Below, piece by piece: positions 11,177-23,768 of a stretch of 64,000 bases of DNA. Made by a program: the position numbers and the translations under genes. Each line of letters starts with the position of its first letter. Within the stretch, counting starts at the first letter, position 1. The notes below the pieces were generated by a model. The model worked only from the letters and a program-made list of their open reading frames with translations, had not been told where the DNA came from and made no database searches. This DNA is from Symbiodinium natans (taxonomy: Eukaryota; Sar; Dinophyceae; Suessiales; Symbiodiniaceae): the NCBI GenBank assembly GCA_905221605.1, contig CAJNDS010000206.1, positions 1 to 64,000 on the forward strand, read 5' to 3'.

Positions 11177-11395
11177 ATGGCGATGTCCATGAAGTCAATG
11201 AACCTGACTGTTGGAGAGAAGACGGAGGCATTGCAGGGCTTTTCAAACTTTGCGGAGTTCAGGGAGCGTTTTGTGCGGCCACTGCAACTGGGGGGTCCGG
11301 GCACGCGGTGTCCGACACGAGGGTATGCAGATGGTCCAAGCTTTTGGCATCTGTTATTCGGCGAACCCCAAAATGGAGAGACAAAGACAAAGTGA
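11177..11395 (+). CDS. Small ORF or first exon upstream of the CUB gene
   Basis: The ATG at 11177 sits in a good context (ACCATGG). The opening reads MAMSMKSMNLTVGEKTEALQ, then GFSNFAEFRERFVRPLQLG. Up to about 11290 the codon use and residue mix look coding. After that the frame drifts into Gly/Pro/Arg-rich sequence and stops at 11395. It may be a first exon ending near 11290, a very small gene, or chance. No similarity is recognised. It lies about 100 bp before the CUB gene on the same strand. Confidence 0.3.
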   Translation: MAMSMKSMNLTVGEKTEALQGFSNFAEFRERFVRPLQLGGPGTRCPTRGYADGPSFWHLLFGEPQNGETKTK

Positions 11396-11492
11396 GAGCG
11401 CCGAGTAAGAGATTGCAAGGTTCGCAGTGTGACCTGGTTGATGACCTCCCATCCGCAGACTCCGGGCCCGAAAGTTGCAGGCGAGACCTGCC

Positions 11493-14400
11493 ATGGGCCG
11501 CCCAGTCGCAATCTCCTTCAGCAGCTTGCTTTGGCTTCTTTGGCTTGCTTTCGGGATCTCAGCGGCTTCGAGTGAGTCGGAGCGCTTTTCGAAGCTGCCG
11601 GAGCTGCGTGGGCGGCGCACGAGCGCCCCCGCCGCCCCCCCCGCCCCCGGCGCCCCTGCCTGGCTGGTGGAGGGCGGCTGCTCTGTCGAGGGCGCATGTG
11701 TCAGTAGCACAGGCAGTCCTCAGGGGGGGGCCTGGTCCGAGTAATGTCTTGTCAAGCAGGAAGTCTTTCATGGCTCTATCTGTGAGTAGAGAATTGCCAT
11801 TCGTGTCCAGCCCGGTGTAGCGAATTTTCCATGCGCTAGCCTTGGTGCCCTGTTCTTGATGTGCTGTTTTCTCCCACTGATGCTGATTGCCTGCCTGCAG
11901 AGGCCACCCGGGACTCTATGCGAGCGCGGAGAGCTGCACGCTAGCACCACAACAGCGGCCCGCGGTTGTGAGCATCGTGGCATTCTCCACAGAGGCCCGC
12001 TACGACACGCTCGTGATCGACGGTAATGCCTTCAGTGGATCTGGCGAAGGAGTTGTGGGCACATCCGTCACCGTGTGGTCGAACATCTCCTGGACGTCCG
12101 ACGACTCAGTGGAATCCACGGGCTGGCAGCTTTGCATGGATGAGCCCCCTGCTTGTGACGATGGATTGCCTCTGAGACCAGTGCCCATTTCGCAGTGCCC
12201 TGACGTAGCAGAGCTCCTTGCGAGCTGTGATGAGGCGCAGCCAGGTGAGTTATGCGAAGCCGATGGCACATGCGGTACCCGAACTGACATCAACAATTGT
12301 TACGACGCTCACTATTCCTATCCGGCTTCGCGAGACGTGTATCAGAAAAGCCCCGGCACAAGCAGGACCGTCACGACATCATCGAGCTCCATGACTTCGG
12401 TGACGTCCACCACGCAGACTTCAACGCCCAGTGTGTTCAGCGGCCAGCCATCCTGGACAGTGCAGGGCGACTGCAAGCTTGTTGGTAGTGGTGGTTCTTG
12501 TGCCCAGAGTAGCAACTACCCTTTTCAGTATGGGCCAGACGAGCGCTGCACGATTCTTGCGCCGTTTCCATCCGTGGTGACCGTTGCTGCCTTCTCCACG
12601 GAGAATGGCTACGACCAGCTCACTGTGAATGGAGAGTCCTACAGCGGAGACTCCCTTGAGGGCAAGTCCTTCGTCGCTTGGACCAACATCTCCTGGCACA
12701 GCGACGGTTCGGCATCAGGCAGCGGTTGGGAGCTTTGCTTGGAGCCCTTGCCTTCTTGTGTGGACGGTTTGCTACTGACTCCGGTGGCGGTCCGGGACTG
12801 CCCGGACCCCGCCGATGTTTTGCCGGACTGCGTGGCAGCTGCACCTGGTGAACTTTGCGAAGGCAATGGCGCCTGCGGAACCAGGGTTGACATCAACAAT
12901 TGCTATGACAGCCTGTACTCGCACCCGCCCTCCCGCGACGTCTACCGGAAGAGTGAGGGGACAACGAGAACGGTCACAACGACCGCCACTACAGTCACGG
13001 CCCAGACTACCTTCACCGCCACACGCCCGCTTGGAGGTTCCTATTCGGGGCCCATTCCCTGGGTTGTTGACGGCGACTGCGGCACTTTCGGTGCTTGTGC
13101 AGAAAGCCCGAATTTCCCGCAGGCTTATGGGAACGGGCAGACCTGCACTTTGTCGCTGCCGCAGCCTACAGTGGTGAAGGTGATGCACTTTTCTACGGAA
13201 GGTGTGTTCGACCAACTGCAAGTGAATGGGCACATGTACTCTGGACAAAGCAACAGCATCGTTGGTGAATCCTTCGTGGTTTGGTCCAATATTACTTGGG
13301 CATCTGATGCCAGTATGGTAGACCAAGGCTGGCAATTGTGTCTTGAACCACCGCCATACTGCTCAGACGGACTCGGCTTGCTTCCGGTGTCCGTGTCTGA
13401 GTGCCCGCTCCCGTCCGACGTGCTGCCATCGTGTGAGGTGGCGTGGCCTGGGGAGCTGTGCGAAGGTCATGGCTATTGTGGAACTCGCACAGACATCAAT
13501 AATTGCTATGACAGCTCCTACACCTACCCAGCCTCACGTGATGTCTACCGGAAGATGAGTGGTTCCACTTCCACAACATCGACGGCCTCAACGACTACGG
13601 AGACAACGCAGACATCAACCGGCACCGAGACAACCACTGAGATTCCTGGATTCTGGGATGGGCCCGCGCCGTGGACGGTCGAAGGCCCCTGCAGGTTGCA
13701 CGGCGCGTGCGTGGAGAGCCCAAACTTCCCGCAGCCGTATTCCAAGGTTGAGGCATGTGCACTCAAGCTTCCTCAGCCGTCAGTGGTGCGGATCACGGCC
13801 TTCAGCACCGGAGACGGGGATCTGCTCACCATCAATGGTAAGGCCTACGATGGGGACGAAGATCTCTTCACAGTCTGGTCCAACATCACCTGGAGCTCCA
13901 GCGGCAGTGGCAAGGGTTGGCAAGTCTGTTTCGAGCCACTGCCTTCTTGCGTCGACGGCCTGCCTCTGACGCCAGTGACCGTGCCGGACTGCCCGGCAGA
14001 TTCTGGAAGTCTTCCAGGCCTGCGCTGCTTTGAAAGGGCTTGGGGTTGTCTTTGGAGATCTTTGGAATGTAAGAGCTATACTAAAACAGCGGCGTGGTTT
14101 AACAAGCAGACATGCAGTGCACCACACGGGGCTGGTGAGGCATCTAATCTAACGTCTAAGCCTCTAAGCGAACCACAAAAATGGTACCTCCCATTGCCCT
14201 CGTTGCCCTCATGAAGCCCTCAACCTGTGTACATCTGTGAACACTTTCCTAAACCTCAGTGCAGCCCTGAGAGGTTGTGCCTCCGCGGAGGCGGGTGAGC
14301 TGTGCGTCGGAGGCGGAAGCTGTGGCACGAGGGATGATATCAACAATTGCGACCTGGCCCATGACGGCACGTATTCGGAAAATCAGCTGTTGCTTCAACT

Positions 14401-16779
14401 GAGTTCGTGCTTCAGGGCCGTATTATACCAGCCTCGATCCCAAACATTCCCAAACAACAATTGAGGACAACTGCTTTTCATCTTTGGAAACAGCAAAGTC
14501 GACTTTTTGCACATCTAAATCTGCCGCTGCAGCATGCAACCAGAGAGTAAACAATTGACTGCTAATTTCACGGGAGACAATTGGCAGACGAGCAAGTGGG
14601 AGAAAACTGATAAGCAAGCAGTCCCAGACGCACGTCACGGCAGCCAGCGTCAAGGCACTTGTCTCGCAGAGAGCTCCCAAAGTGCAGAGCAGCCTTTCTT
14701 TGCGCAAAATAAGGACCCGCAGCTAAAGCTGGTTGGGGAACATGAAGAAGCTCCCGTGGAGTTATGAAAACACGAGGTTACTTGTAATCGCTTCGTCTCG
14801 CATCGCTCGGTTTTTTATGCATCAATCGGCTTCCAGGGGAACTGCATTCCCCAGAGTATATCTCCTGATGTGTCGAAGTCGGCCTCGTCGTCATGTGCTC
14901 TTTTTGCATGTTGGCAGTGCCTGAATGAACCCTAGGCCCTCAGCCCAAAACCCAACACATCGGTCGGCGTCCACATTGGGGAACGGTGCTTTGTTGTCTC
15001 TTGATAGGCTTTTGCATCTCTTCGGGAGCTGCAAGTTAAGTAGCGGATGATTGCTGCCGGGTGGTCTCGGTCACCCTGATCGCCGCCGCGACAAGTCGAC
15101 CAACCCCCCGGCAGTTTAGGTTTAATCGAATTCGGGATTCCTCGGTTAGTTGGTTTTCTAGAATCTCCCTGGTGATTAGCTGTTGAAACCTAGTTAACAT
15201 GATATACAAAAACAACATGCTGAAAACGCTGGCGTCCGCGGCAAATCCGGCAGTTTGACCCATATTGGCTGTTTGCCTGAATTCCTGTCGGGATTGCTGT
15301 GTCCTGATGTGTAATTCCGCCGCTGATGTGTATTCCTGCTATGTATCGTCCACAATGGGGTGATGTGTAGTTCTCGCGACCTGATGTGAGATAAGCCCGC
15401 TGCAAGTAGCGATTTGCACACCTTGACAGACAACTTCAGCCAAAAGTCTGAGAATTTGACTTGAGCCGCTGCCCTAAATCGTAATCAGACATAATCAGCA
15501 CGGCTTTCATCCCAAACCTAAACAAAGGAGAAGTAAATCTTCGACCCTACTAACACAACCCCTATACTTCACCCCTGGGGCCGTCGCCTGATACTGCATG
15601 CAGGGTTGGGAGGAGGGTTCAAGAGCAAGTCCTTTACAGTACCAAAAAGCCGCCAGAGGCTGCGATTTGCCTGGTCCATACTCTGAGTTTTAGCCTCGCC
15701 ACTGAGGCTACGATGCGGCCTTCACGTATCCTCCGTCCCTGGACGTCTATCGCAAGGGCGCGGGCACAACCAAGACAAGCACCACTGAAACCTCTATGAC
15801 GAGGACGACAAGCGTCACCCTCACAACCACTCGTTGGCACGAAGAGGGGCCTTGGCAATTCGTTGGGCCATGCACAATTAGAGGGGATTGTGCCCGGACT
15901 GCCGAAAGTGGAGAGTGCACTCTGACGCTTCCGAAGGGCACACCTGTGCAAGTGTCTCGGCGTGGGCGCTCCCCGCCTGCTGACGAGGTCTTCAGCATCG
16001 ACGGAGTCGAGCTCGCAGAGGGTGGGACGTTTGTGGTTGATACGGAGATCTCGTGGAAGTCTGCATCTGACCCTTGGACGCATTGGACGCGGAGAGGCAC
16101 CTGGGAAGTCTGCATAGAGACACCACTCTGCAGCGATGGGTTGGTGGTTTCGCCTGTGCCATCAACAGCGTGCCCTACCAGCGTGGTGGATCTCTCTGGT
16201 TGCCAGGCAGCGCTGCCTGGGGAGCTCTGTGTAGGAGACGGTGAATGTCTGACCTACACGGGCCTGAACAACTGTCCGCCAACAGCGGTCTACAGGAAGG
16301 AAATGGGCACGACACGGACAGCCACCACCACGATTTCCGGTACCGTGACCTTTACACCCTCCGTTTGGCAAGTGACTGGCCCTTGCACTGTGAGTGGCAC
16401 CTGCGCGCAAAGCCCCAACTATCCAGAGCCCTATGGACCCGACGAGCGCTGTGAGCTCTCACTTCCCCCCGGCACGGTGGTTACGGTTGTGGAATTTGCA
16501 ACGGAGCCCAACTACGATCGCTTAACCATCAACGGCCAGGCGCAGGGATGTTCCAAAACGAACTACACATGGCTTCTGTTGCATATCGGAGGGAGCACGA
16601 AAGTACCAAGCGACATGATGTCATACAATGTCATAAAGCGATGGTATGCGATGCGAAAACCCTGTTTCCAGGACTATAGCGGCCCAGGCCGTGCCATTGT
16701 GGGCAAGTCCTTTACCGTGGAATCCCTCTCGTGGAGAACGGATGAGTCTCAATCCGCTGCAGGCTGGCGGCTTTGCCTG
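11493..16779 (+). CDS. Secreted multi-CUB protein with Thr-rich linkers (3' end incomplete)
   Basis: Probable extracellular or cell-surface protein. Exons are 11493-11712, 11903-14017, 14274-14348, 15707-16539 and 16672-16779; all four introns are GC-AG and were fixed by alignment of the repeated modules. The N-terminus is a signal peptide (MGRPVAISFSSLLWLLWLAF). Six modules follow. Each has a CUB-like fold signature (Cys, SPNFPQxY, Cys, then FSTE, NGxxYSG, WSNITW and GWxLCL), a Cys pair with GELCEGNGACGTR and DINNCYD that resembles an EGF-like unit, a PxSRDVYRK box, and a Thr/Ser-rich mucin-like linker. Module 5 is the most diverged. The last exon ends at GWRLCL before a GC donor; the next exon is not found, so the C-terminus is unknown. 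A block at 17649-17700 (MLEPCCEEMDGDD) is a weak candidate. The long third intron (1358 nt) holds a small TGATGTG repeat cluster. Confidence 0.85.
15303..15390. repeat. TGATGTG interspersed minisatellite in a CUB-gene intron
   Basis: Four copies of a C/G-rich start plus TGATGTG, three of them followed by TA and an A/G/T-TTC ending, at irregular 20-40 bp spacing. They lie inside the 1358-nt intron 14349-15706, which otherwise shows no coding sequence. Confidence 0.6.
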
Positions 16780-19290
16780 GCGGGAGCGGATAAGGCCAGG
16801 GGCGACGAAGGCCCTTTGGGCCCTTTGAGATTGATTTGAGGCGTTTAGTTCTCTTCCAAGCATAGTGCGGCCAAGGCTTGAATTTGAGTTTTGCACGATC
16901 CACGTGGCCTGGAGCCTGAAGCCGTGCCTGCAATTTTGCCTGGCGTGTAAAGCTCTGCTGTGCACCCACAGCCGACAATGATTCGTCCTCGAGGCAGGCC
17001 GACCGAGTCTTTCTATAGTCGCTGAGGGCAGTTGTAATGCAACAATATCTCTCATCATCCCAGTTGCAAAAGTTGACGAAAACATGCCGAACAAAGATCG
17101 GACGGCACCTCGAGATTAGTAGAAGCTAGGCAGCAGGAAAGCCATGCTGCAATTCGATGTCGTACACCGACGTAATTACCTTTTGCGCAGGACCCTTCCG
17201 CAAGTGGAGGATCCCGCGAAAAAATCGAAGGGTTCTTTCGGGTTGTGTTTTGTTTTTTCGGTTGGGGCTTGCATAGTTTGCCGGCACGCCTCGCCTTAAA
17301 CTTGAACCCCTGGTCCACCGTTTAGATAGCTACCTATTTGTTGGGGGCCCTGGCCAGGGACCTTGAAACAGGCCTTCTCGAAAACCCACCGAACGTGTCT
17401 AAAAAGAGCCCATTGGGATGTCGGTCGCCACAGGAGTCGGACGTTCAGGTCACTGGCGAGTACTTGACCAACTACCTCAAGGACCAGTAGCCAACATTCT
17501 TGATCATGTTTGTTTTTCACCTAAATCGAAGCCCGTCCTCAAAGCAAACCCGAGCTCGTCTGTGTGAATCTGGACAGGCTTTTTGCTTCCATGGAGGTGC
17601 TATAACTCGGTACAACTCGAAGATGTCCTAAGATCCCGAAGCTCTCAATGCTGGAGCCGTGCTGCGAGGAGATGGATGGCGACGACTCCCAGTTCAAGGA
17701 GCACTGCACCATTCCGAGCAGCTCTCAGCACTTTTTCACTTCTTGCAACTCCACACTCATACACGCTCGCACAAGCACAATCACAGTCAATCACGCTCCA
17801 TCACAGTCACGTCAAAATCACAATCACCCACCGCCTTCCGCTTCACTCCTCTTGGTCGCAGGACATCAATCCTGCAGCCGGGGGCCAAGCCGTCCGCTGC
17901 GGGTACTTGTAGGGGATTCTAAGCCAAAAAATCAACCCACAGAAAAGTATATTCTTAATACGCTACACCACTCAAGCCGAAGCTGAGAGGGGTTCACCAT
18001 GAATCAACGTGAGCTTGCTTCTGGGTGCTTAGGTTTCCCGGGCAAGCCACGGCAAGCATCCCTAAGCCTTGAGGATCCTTGAGGCTCAAATTAGTACAAC
18101 CTGCTCCAGGGAGCATGGTCCCTGCTCAAGCAGAAGAGGCCTGAGAGATAGGAAGCGTCAAGATTTCAATTGCAAAGTGGAAGTGTTTAACGGCCTTCCC
18201 CACCCTGCCCAACACCCTCAAGCACGGACCCCAAAACCCATAGGTGGCCTTGAGCCCATTTAAACCTCCCGCACCTCAAGCAGGAGAGCCGCATGCAGAA
18301 ACTCGTGAGGTGGTGCCACTCTCCACGGGGACCAGCCCCCCACGGCTGCAGCCGGCCGAGCCCGAAACCCAGGGAAGGTGCGGGTCAGGCACCGCATCTC
18401 CTCCAGAATGACCTGCCTAAGCACCTGCAATCAGTGAGTCCCGAGAAGCCCGTAAATCCGATGGCGTGAGGTCCATCCTCAAGGCCGAGGATCTCAGCAG
18501 CACCAACGAAGGCGTCGGCACAGCTGCAAGTCTCTTTGTGGGGGTTTCGAAGCATAAGAGCTGCATATGGGGGCTTCTGCTCTGAGGGTTGCCCGAAATG
18601 CCTTGCCGGCCGCGGCCCATACCCCACCGAAGGTTGACGTTTTCGACTCGATGCTTCCTCACCCCCGTCTCTATCGGCATAAAACACCCTGATTTGAGCA
18701 CCCGCAAGGCCGCTGCAGTGCTGGAAGGAGGGCAAGAAGACCCCAAAGTCATAGCCAAATGCCCCTCATTCAGTCACCCGGCACTTGTCTGAAGTGGCTC
18801 AAAATCTCCGCTGCTGACCGGACCAGTACAACGCTGCGACACATGGCTGCCGAGCCCCCAGTGCGTGATGCGTGCAAGCAAATAGAACGAGAGCCACCAG
18901 ACGTCGAAACCCAGAATCAGGAAGCACAACATTCCCGAGTCGCGAGCCATTAACTTCACCAATTCTTCAAAACCATGTTCCCTCTCCCATCCCGTCCCTG
19001 CGTGGCAGCTAAATGTAAACCCTGAGGCCACCAACGGCTCCGCGGAAGCATCCTTTAAGGCCAAGATTCGTGAGCCCGGGTGCCCAGAGGAAAGGGCACT
19101 GCATGGGGGGGGTGAAGGGGGTCTTGACTTCGGGCTTTGATGAGAAGGGGCTAGGGCTCAGCATGGCCATTTGAGTTTCGAACGTAGCCAAGTACAGCGA
19201 CATGCAAACGAGTTCGGGAGTTCCTGCTTCCCGCCTCCCTCTCGGAATCCCCCAATGCCTCCTGAAATCCCCGAAAGAGTCTCAGAAGTC
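16780..19290. other. Mostly non-coding interval between the CUB and PurC genes
   Basis: Holds the unresolved 3' end of the CUB gene and then mainly non-coding DNA. A CACAATCACAG-type low-complexity stretch lies at 17745-17835. Isolated coding-like scraps are seen at 17649-17700 and 18285-18320 (ESRMQKLVRW) but cannot be assigned. Confidence 0.4.
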
Positions 19291-19293
19291 CAG

Positions 19294-22200
19294 GTACCTG
19301 GACCTCACCCTGCCAGAGTGCTTCATCCCGGAGCTCGGGGAGCAAAAGCAGGGCAAGGCCCGAAGTGCGGAGCGCCAACGGAGTGTCATCAGAGCTTCTC
19401 TGCTTCTCTTTCGGAGTAGGTTTTGAGACTCTGGTGGGTGGTGGGTTGAGTATGGTGCTGGTGAGGTAGTCAGGATTGCTGGGCCGTTGTCTGCGGGGGA
19501 AGCAGGTGCGCAGCATCTACTTCTCTGGAAAGAATGTTGTCATGGTCACGAATGATCGTGCCGCTCTCAGTTTCCAAAAGTGATCAAAGCGCAGAGCAAG
19601 CGGCATCAGCTGAGGTGTCTCGGCCTTTGACTACATCTTGCCGAGACCCTGGCTGGTTTGAGTGGAGCGACCTGGCCCGCGTTGTTAGCCCATGGTTGTC
19701 AGTTGGGTGTTATGCTTTTCCTACGAAGGCGCTTGGCTTGTCATCTTGTGTCCATGTGAACAGATAATGAACAGGCCAAGCAGCATAGCGTAACAACCTA
19801 CACCTCCACATCTTGGCACTCGAAACCTTGATGGGTCTCTGACTGCCTTGGGGTCCTAGCTGGATTTCACGTCGGACTTCCCTCCCCCCACCGCCCCCCA
19901 AAACCCAAGACTCCAAAATGCACCGGGCAAAATGTCAACGCGAGCCAGGAACCTCATCCCTTTCAAGGGCCAGGTGCTGAACATGATCAGCGAGTGGGCC
20001 TTCAGCCAAACTAAGGCACACCATCGTCTTTACGGGGTGGGCTTACGAGGATTACGGTCTATGGGTATTTGGTCCCTTGCCTCCTCAAAGACCTTAAAGG
20101 GTACTGAGGTATGGGTCCTTGGGTTCTATGGCAAAATACTGTAAGGATACTGTAAGGGTTCCCAAATACAGGACCTGTACCAAGGGCCCTTGTAACTACC
20201 CTAAGATGCAGGGCCTTGTTGGGTTGATGGGGTTACGGTTCGGTTTATAGATGTAGCACGGAAGATCTTTTTTCGTGGGGCTTAGGCCGCGACGGCAGAT
20301 GCTAGGCAGTTGTTAGACGAAACTGAGCGCCTGGAACCATTTGTTATCCATAAAACCTGCAAGACGCACCCTCGACCCCAGAATAACATGTCCAGGACAT
20401 CATCCCTAATGCTTTGATCGAGAACGTCGATGCCAGTGTGCCTTGGCCAATACTTGGGGACACCTCGTGGGCTTCCGGGGAGCTTCTAAAATTATAAGAG
20501 ACTTAGGTGGTGGTGCAGAAGAAGATGAAGAACCTGAACGTGGAACTCATCGTTAGAGGCCCCTGCTCGGACGCTTGTCATGTGGAATCTGAATTGCGGG
20601 GCTGCTTTGCTAAACATAGGGAACACATCTCCTGCATTTCTACCAGCTGGAAACCGATTTTCCCCACATCTTGGGGTTGCTCGGATGGCTTGGCAGGCTA
20701 CTTGTGGGGAAGCATGGCAGCGGCCTACGCATCTTGGCGGTTGAAAGTCGCAGGGGGTTTCGGGGGTTCCCTCAGGTGTCGTAGGATGTGGAAGGGTAGC
20801 AGGTGAGGGCTACTTGCGAGGACGCGCGTTTGCTAGCGGTTTGGGTTCCGGCACGTTGTGTGGGAGGTCAAGAGCCCTATAACCCCAAACCCCCAATGGG
20901 TGTGAACTTTCGACAATGCGCCTCAGCGCGAGCTGAGGAGAAGGGCGACCGAAGCTTCTGCGGCCTGAAGCTACCGGATGGGCGCGGGCCCCACTGACAT
21001 CCACCGAAAAAATCCTGACCCTGATGGGCGCCCCTCCCCCCTTTACCTGTTTCTTCTTTGCAGGGCCCGGAAAAGGGGGGGGGGTGGGAGGAGTTTAGAG
21101 GGTTCGTTTAGGAGAGCTTATGGTTTTCAAGGGCCTCGCCTTACTGCCTTGGTTTCGTGGCTCCCACCACCCAAAAAGGCTGATCCGCTTCCAGAAGCTC
21201 GAGAAGCCCATCTTCACGCCCACCACCAAAGCAGAAGTGGGTTCCGAACCCAGTGGTTCAGGGTGGAGGGATTCCTTGGGACTTTCTGCTCAGATGGGGA
21301 AGCGGGGATGTTTGCAAGACAACACAGGTTAAGCCTAGGCACGGGGTCCACAGAGGTCACGACGAGAACATGACCATGGAGGACATGGAGAAGCTACTAG
21401 GTGTTGGCCTCAGGGTATTTTCGGCTGCCGCTCTTCCGGTTTAGCATGGGTCCTGCGTTGTTCTGAACGCAAACCCCTTCACCCCACCAAAGCGAGAGCG
21501 GATCTCGGCGAACCAAGCCTTGAACACGCCAGCCCTCATCAACATCCTAGTAGGGTTCCCTGAACACCTGGACGGAAGGCAAGGAGCTGGCGCAGAAGGC
21601 CATGGAGGCCGCCATGAAGCTCTTCCAGCGTGGCGCTGCTGCCTTGCTTATTCAGCCAACTTGAGGGGTGCTGCTCAAGAGAGCCTTTGACACCCTGAAA
21701 CTTGGATTGTCAGAAAGCTTGAGAGCCCTACCAATCCCCCCCCTTTTTCCCACCCACCTGACGACCTTCCCGTGACTCCAAGCCCTGGCCAGGGTCCGAG
21801 CTGATGCGGAAGCGAGGGCTGCTGCTACTCGCGCCGGCGGCATGTGGTTGATTCCCTAAAATGTTTGAAGAGGTTCCGATGGTGCCCTCAAAACGGACCA
21901 GAATCCCGAGACTTGGGGATCCTCGTTTTGAAAAGCTTCCGTGTCTACAAAATGGGGGGAGATTTTGGCCAGGGAGGCACCTAGACTCCAACCTTCCCGA
22001 TGCCAGGACACGAAGTACGAGTTCGGCTTGGACGACAAGGGAGTGATTCATGTCATCGACGAGGCCACATTGGCTTCTCATGTGCCTGTTCTCAACGAGG
22101 GCGAGCGGCGAGTGTCTTCCGGAACTCGAGGCAGATTTGTTCAATGTGAGTTTTGTTCGTATTTGCACGGCCTCCAGAGAGTTGAGGCCTTGCCGGAAGA

Positions 22201-23737
22201 AGCGCAGTTTATGCCTGCAGCAGTCTCGTATGTTGACGGCGCGGTGCACGTCTGAAGCGCATCTCGCCCTGGAGGTGAACACGCCAGACTCCTCGCGCAT
22301 GTGCACAATCGAGGACCGTGCTGTTAGTCACTTTTTTGTGTTGCAAAATGCTGCGAAATGGTGTGCGAGTCGATCAGTGCTGTGAGACCCCAACCTGGAG
22401 CTTTCATATCTACGTTGCATGTGGAGTTCCAGCATGCAGTGGCCATTTCTGCCAGCAAGTTCAGGAGTATGAAGCCAAGTACCCCAAGATAGCCGAAGAG
22501 ATGAAGACTGGCAAGTGCCCTGTCCCAGAGTCACAGGTTTCCTTGCGGTATCTCGATGCATCTCGTGTTGCTAGCTGAGTCAAAAGTCAAGAAATCTGCC
22601 AGCAATCCTCTCCCCTTCATTTCCTGCGATCCGTGCGCGTGTGAGCTGCCGAAGCTTCGAGAGGTACCCCAACGTCACGGAGCTCATGAAGGCGAAGCCT
22701 GACCTGAAGATGAAGGAGTTCTCGAAGCAGTATGCCGATGCCTCAAGCAACGACCTGAACCCAAGGGTCGGCCGGGGGAGCGCGCGCGCGAATAGCTCCA
22801 TGAAAGACGCATAAAAGGCCCTACTCGACGAAGGCCTCATTCAGGCAGTTTCCTGTATCGAGTGTCCCAAGATCCCAAGTTCCCCGCACCCTACTCGTAC
22901 ATCTCAAGCCCCCCTTGCCTCACAGAGGTCCGAGACGCGCTTCTGGACCTGGGCTTCGACCCCACCAAGGACGTCAGGGCTTGGATATGTCTGGAGCCTG
23001 GAGCCCTAAAGTTCCTAAAGGACAAAAGGAAGGCTCAACCCATGTCTTTTAATTGGGGGGGGGAGGTTCTGCGGGATCTTCGGCTTCAAGGGGCTTCGAG
23101 TGGCGCTGTAGGGCCGAGCATGAGTCAATGGTCAGAAGGTTTCTTGGTATTCTGGTATTCTGGCTACCGCAAGTCTCTGACTCTCTGAAGCCATGCCAAG
23201 CAGGACAAGAGCGCGCCCAAGCTTAGCGACGACCAGGTTGTCGAGTGTGCGCTCCCCAGGGCAGGCTTTGGCGATCTGCCGCTTGGAATGTGAGACTTGG
23301 GCCAAGCACAATCATTGTAAGGCCAATCTGAGTAGGTGCTTCAAGCTGTTGACTGTCAGGTGCGTACCGGTACATCAAGATCTACGAGACGGTCACCGGG
23401 AATTCGCAGGGTGCATAACATCCAATAGGCACCCTCTGGAGCTTGGCAACTTGAGAAGGTTTGTTGGCCTGAGGTTCCAGTTCCCACCAAAGATGGCGCC
23501 GGAGAAGAGGACGCCGATGGACCCTCAAAACTTGACGGTGAAGCTGGGGCATCAACTTTTGACCATAAAATCCAGAGTCGCCTTCAGGGCCTCGGGCTCT
23601 GACACACCAACCCCACCGAGAGTCGGCTCGAATAGCCCGAAGCTGCCCCTGGAAACCCTTCACACCAGCATTTGCAGGTGTATATTTATATGTATATTGT
23701 ATATGTTATATTTGTGTCTATTATACTATGAAAGTAC

Positions 23738-23768
<31 letters not shown>

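Noticed and set aside
17649-17700. MLEPCCEEMDGDD as the next exon of the CUB protein
   Set aside because: The module consensus would need a different spacing of Cys and Asp-Gly, and no AG acceptor gives the right frame.
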